Origin: Planctomycetaceae bacterium
GTDB lineage: Bacteria > Planctomycetota > Planctomycetia > Planctomycetales > Planctomycetaceae
Assembly: GCA_003503535.1 (NCBI GenBank)
Contig: DOCI01000335.1
Span: forward strand, 1-9,523
Direction: 5' to 3'
DNA length: 9,523 bases
Positions 6,960 to 9,523 of this stretch are shown in pieces; within the stretch, counting starts at the first letter, position 1, and each line of letters begins with the position of its first letter. The notes below the pieces were generated by a model. The model was not told the origin of the DNA. It saw only the letters and a list, made by a program, of their open reading frames with translations, and made no database searches. A program made the position numbers and the translations under genes.

Positions 6960-7844
6960 ATGCCTCATTCATTGCAGGATCTTTTGCAAAAAACGAATCG
7001 CATCCTCATTCTGGATGGACCGCTCGGCACGGAATTGACCAGACGTGGCTTTAATGTTGATCGAACAGGCTGGTCGGCTCGGGCATTGATAGAAAATCCT
7101 GAATTGATCCTGAAGATCCATCAAGATTATGTCGCAGCGGGCGCAAATCTGCTGACCGCGAACACTTTCCGCACCCATGCCGTGAATTTGAAGGGGTGGA
7201 ATCCCTCACAAAATGCTCGTGAGTTAACCTCTCTCGCTGTTGATCTGGCTCGACAGGCAGCAGGGGATTCTACTCTGGTTTGTGGATCGGTAGCACCTCT
7301 TGGAGATAGTTATCACCCTCAGACCAATTATCGTGAAGACTGGCTCATTGAACAACATGAAAGAATGCTGCAAAATCTCATCTCTGCCGGGATTGATGCC
7401 CTCCTGATTGAAACTCAGACAACTTTTCAGGAGCTGAAGGTTCTCCTGCATCTATCAGGCAAATATTCCATTCAGACAATGCTCAGTGTGGTGAGTTTCG
7501 ATGGCTTGCATTTACTGGATGGAACACCGCTCTCGGATGTCGCAGAATTGGTTTCCAATTCTCAAATCGTGGCGTTGGGTTGCAATTGTGTGCCCATTGA
7601 AATCGTGGACAATGTGCTTGACTCCTTAAATAACAGTCTTTTACCAAAAATTGTGTATGCAAATTCAGGTGTTCTGAAACCTGATGGGACCTGGGTTCAA
7701 TCACTTGGAGGCAATGTTGAAACGCATACCGCAATTGCAAAGAACTGGATTCGGCAGGGAGTTCGCATATTGGGTGGCTGTTGCGGAACGTCTGTGCCTT
7801 TAATTGCAAAATTTGCAGAGGAGTTTGGTTCGAATCTGGAGTGA
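6960..7844 (+). CDS. Homocysteine S-methyltransferase (Pfam 02574-type), stand-alone
   Basis: This enzyme family transfers a methyl group to homocysteine to make methionine, using S-methylmethionine, SAM or betaine as donor. It is a cytoplasmic TIM barrel with a catalytic zinc. The 294-residue protein has the N-terminal signature ILDGPLGTELTRRG (17-30), ANLLTANTFRTH (62-73), GSVAPLGDSYHP (109-120) and LIETQTTFQE (149-158). The zinc ligands are C210 in ALGCNC (205-210) and C274-C275 in LGGCCGTS (271-278), all present. The length matches the MmuM-like stand-alone type, and there are no MetH cobalamin or SAM domains, so the donor is probably S-methylmethionine or a similar sulfonium. The start is well supported by AGGGGG six bases upstream of ATG. 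It has no same-strand neighbour close enough for an operon, so it is probably monocistronic. Family certain; exact donor unknown. Confidence 0.93.
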   Translation: MPHSLQDLLQKTNRILILDGPLGTELTRRGFNVDRTGWSARALIENPELILKIHQDYVAAGANLLTANTFRTHAVNLKGWNPSQNARELTSLAVDLARQAAGDSTLVCGSVAPLGDSYHPQTNYREDWLIEQHERMLQNLISAGIDALLIETQTTFQELKVLLHLSGKYSIQTMLSVVSFDGLHLLDGTPLSDVAELVSNSQIVALGCNCVPIEIVDNVLDSLNNSLLPKIVYANSGVLKPDGTWVQSLGGNVETHTAIAKNWIRQGVRILGGCCGTSVPLIAKFAEEFGSNLE

Positions 7845-7996
7845 GTTCTCACTGAGAGAAAATAGATTTCGAGTGAAGTTGGTTCATTTAATTTTGATCA
7901 ATCACTTGGGTCAGCACCTCACTTTTTATTGAAATTTGATACACAGACCTTCCTGATGTTAAATAAAGTCCGAGAATTCCAGACTATTTTGAATTC

Positions 7997-8104
7997 ATGG
8001 CAACTTTAGTCAAATTCCCAGAGAGTTTTGAAAAAATTGAAGAATGGTCCGGTTATAACGAAAGCGGAATGGCTCGAAGTGCCGAAGATGATGAGGGAAG
8101 GTAA
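7997..8104 (+). CDS. Doubtful 35-residue acidic ORF
   Basis: The ATG at 7997 opens 35 codons to TAA, starting MATLVKFPESFEKIEEW and ending SAEDDEGR. Composition is protein-like: an amphipathic, acidic helix followed by a polar tail. No Shine-Dalgarno precedes the ATG, and the ORF sits alone in a long AT-rich gap, so it may equally be a remnant of a lost gene or chance. No homolog is recognised. Confidence 0.18.
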   Translation: MATLVKFPESFEKIEEWSGYNESGMARSAEDDEGR

Positions 8105-8226
8105 AAATACCGGAATCAGTCTTTCCACGCGAAGTCACATCCGATACTTTCCACTCCAACCTCAACATTTCATTCCCAACACCCCTCTGCGGGTGATTCC
8201 AACTAAATCATATAACACGATACTCC

Positions 8227-8258
8227 ACTGAGAAATCAACAATCTGTTGATTTGCAGT
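8227..8258. other. Long imperfect-base hairpin with a perfect 9-bp top
   Basis: AAATCAACA (8233-8241) and TGTTGATTT (8245-8253) pair perfectly around a 3-nt ATC loop. Below a small internal loop, ACTG (8227-8230) pairs with CAGT (8255-8258), giving 13 base pairs in all. It lies mid-gap, 196 bp upstream of the earliest start of the secreted protein. No T tract follows on either strand. It could be an operator (two half sites), an RNA hairpin in a long leader, or a bidirectional terminator. Confidence 0.35.
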
Positions 8259-8291
8259 ACACCCCAAGTTTCACATCGACCGACTACCAGT

Positions 8292-8346
8292 GAATTCAAT
8301 TCCTGAATGAGCTGGACCCTTCCAATCGTTGCGGCGAATTCAATTC
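8292..8346. repeat. 11-bp direct repeat GAATTCAATTC, two copies
   Basis: Identical copies lie at 8292-8302 and 8336-8346, 44 bp apart start to start, which is close to four helical turns. Both are upstream of the secreted-protein gene. They could be paired binding sites, but the motif is AT-rich and chance recurrence is possible. Confidence 0.3.
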
Positions 8347-8612
8347 TGATATTCAAAGTTTTATTCGCTCACTTCCCATCACAATTCCCCTGATTCCAGG
8401 TGACGTCTGTGTTGCGATCTCCGTTGACATTACGCACAACAGGGCAGGCCCGCATGAATACACTCAATAAGACTCTCGAACGCATTGCGACTCTGTTAGG
8501 AAAGCGCGACAAATGTTCCGCTCGACTGCGATGTCGTAACCAGCGATCAACCTTGGAATCAGAAGGAATGTTGCTTCCGCGAGCACGTTCGACAGGAAAT
8601 CCAACGACATCC

Positions 8613-9523
8613 ATGGCTAAACAACATTCGGGTTATTCCAAAACGAAGTTTCGGCACAAATCCTTAGCCGCAACGGTCTGCACGATAGTCTCACTGATGT
8701 TCGGGGGCATGACAGCCAATGCCGACGAGCGTCCCTTGCCACCGTCGATGCCGTTTGATGTCGCCGCTCAAAATAATACACAACAGACATTTACCATTGG
8801 AGCCCCGGAACCCGATTACTATTCGATGAATCCGGGCTATAATCCCGGCTATCCGGAACAGATGATTCAGGAACGCGGACAGGGCTACTATTTCCGTGCC
8901 GGACATCAAGGTGGAAAAGCGCTCGGGACTGAAGAATCGCTGACGTTCTTCGAAGCGATGCCCTACACCTTCTGGGAAGAAACCATGTTCCTGGCAGACA
9001 TGCGTCTGTGGGCACTCAACAGTGGTCGCATGGGGGGATCGGTCGGTGCTGGTTTCCGACGCTACTTCCCGCAAATCGATCGTACTTTCGGCTTGATCAC
9101 CTGGTTCGATGTCGATGCCACACATCCGGAGGATTTCACCGATGTGACAATCTCACTGGAATCTCATGGCTCGATCCTCGATTGGGATACGAATATCTAC
9201 ATTCCGTTTGATTTACGCAAACAGGATATCGGTTTAGATTTTGCCGATGGTTCTCAAAAGTTCGTAGGCAATAACATTCTGTTCGATCAAATCCGCACTT
9301 CAGCGTTCTCGCTGGAAGGTTTCGATACCAAGTGGTCGACTCCCATTGGAACCGAATTCGGCCGAACTCACGACATGCGTGTCGGAGCTGGTTTTTACAA
9401 TTTTAATCATCCGGAGATTGATAGCATCTGGGGTTGGTCGGGAGAAATCTCTGCCAACTTCATGCGAAATCTTGATGTCAGTATGCTTGTGACTGACGAT
9501 GAAACTTTCGATACCCGAGTCAC
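8613..9523 (+). CDS. Secreted beta-domain protein, inverse-autotransporter/invasin-like, 3' truncated by window end
   Basis: 303 codons are visible and no stop is reached. From the ATG at 8613 the protein starts with a basic region (KTKFRHK), a hydrophobic core (LAATVCTIVSLMFGG, 18-32) and a cleavage-like TANA|DE at 37/38: a Sec signal peptide. Residues 38-100 are Pro/Gln/Asn/Tyr-rich. From about 108 to the edge, alternating hydrophobic and aromatic strands suggest a beta barrel. The stretch MGGSVGAGFRRYFP (140-153) then GLITWFDVD (160-168) follows the invasin/inverse-autotransporter pattern of Gly-rich strand, R-x-Y and FxD. Similar domains head large planctomycete surface proteins. The frame stays open upstream to 8394, with ATGs at 8454 and 8568. 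The 8454 start has AGG five bases ahead and would add 53 residues before the signal peptide. 8613 has AGGAAA 13 bases ahead, rather far. Start unresolved; passenger lies outside. Confidence 0.65.
   Translation, partial: MAKQHSGYSKTKFRHKSLAATVCTIVSLMFGGMTANADERPLPPSMPFDVAAQNNTQQTFTIGAPEPDYYSMNPGYNPGYPEQMIQERGQGYYFRAGHQGGKALGTEESLTFFEAMPYTFWEETMFLADMRLWALNSGRMGGSVGAGFRRYFPQIDRTFGLITWFDVDATHPEDFTDVTISLESHGSILDWDTNIYIPFDLRKQDIGLDFADGSQKFVGNNILFDQIRTSAFSLEGFDTKWSTPIGTEFGRTHDMRVGAGFYNFNHPEIDSIWGWSGEISANFMRNLDVSMLVTDDETFDTRV

Larger units (their letters stand above)
7845..8453. other. 609-bp intergenic region with hairpins and no convincing gene
   Basis: AGTGAG/CTCACT (7840-7853) overlaps the methyltransferase stop and could be a weak terminator hairpin, but A-rich sequence follows it. 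A 5-bp hairpin CACCC/GGGTG lies at 8180-8195. The stronger hairpin, the direct repeat and the small ORF in this stretch are listed separately. The promoter of the secreted-protein gene must lie in the right part; I see no good -35/-10 pair. The other small ORFs here start at rare codons with no ribosome site. Confidence 0.4.

Noticed and set aside
8028..8231. 67-codon plus-strand frame starting at TTG
   Set aside because: Rare start, no ribosome site, no recognisable pattern, and it lies in an AT-rich gap with hairpins.
8691..9125. 144-codon minus-strand frame
   Set aside because: Antisense to the secreted-protein gene, which has a signal peptide and beta-strand pattern; a shadow.

Overview
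The window looks like chromosomal DNA from a planctomycete (order Planctomycetales; no closer placement is supportable by eye). The argument rests on the combination of genes: a FloA-type flotillin with a short NfeD partner, and a large secreted protein whose visible part resembles the inverse-autotransporter/invasin beta domain seen in planctomycete cell-surface proteins. Base composition is near balanced, gaps between genes are long, and several starts have weak ribosome binding sites, which also fits. I see no transposase, integrase, phage gene or CRISPR array, so this reads as ordinary chromosome with a few odd non-coding pieces.

Layout. At 1-72, on the minus strand, there is a tRNA-Arg(UCU) whose 5' half is perfect and whose 3' half is rearranged. 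From 137 to 4799 five genes run leftward. In transcription order they are a metallo-beta-lactamase-fold hydrolase (4799-4002), a short NfeD membrane protein (3975-3388), the flotillin-like scaffold FloA (3171-2107), a small membrane-anchored Q/P/K-rich protein (2043-1432), and a GT4-like glycosyltransferase (1327-137). A divergent intergenic region (4800-5063) separates this cluster from trkH, a potassium-transporter membrane subunit (5064-6638, +). A 321-bp gap follows, holding a strongly self-complementary element that can fold as a four-way junction (6665-6747). Next is a stand-alone homocysteine S-methyltransferase (6960-7844, +). A 609-bp gap has hairpins, a short direct repeat and one doubtful 35-codon ORF. 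The window ends inside a secreted beta-domain protein (start 8454 or 8613, running off at 9523).

How the genes may work together. NfeD and FloA are an established functional pair at the inner membrane: FloA forms detergent-resistant assemblies and NfeD supplies membrane segments plus an OB-fold domain. The small anchored protein just downstream of floA is a candidate accessory of that complex. The hydrolase upstream and the glycosyltransferase downstream share direction, but only the 26-bp hydrolase-NfeD gap argues strongly for co-transcription. TrkH, the methyltransferase and the secreted protein look like independent units.

No clearly new multi-gene system is evident. The items most worth a second look are the broken tRNA-Arg, the four-way-junction element, the hydrolase-NfeD-FloA-accessory arrangement, and the N-terminal extension of the secreted protein.
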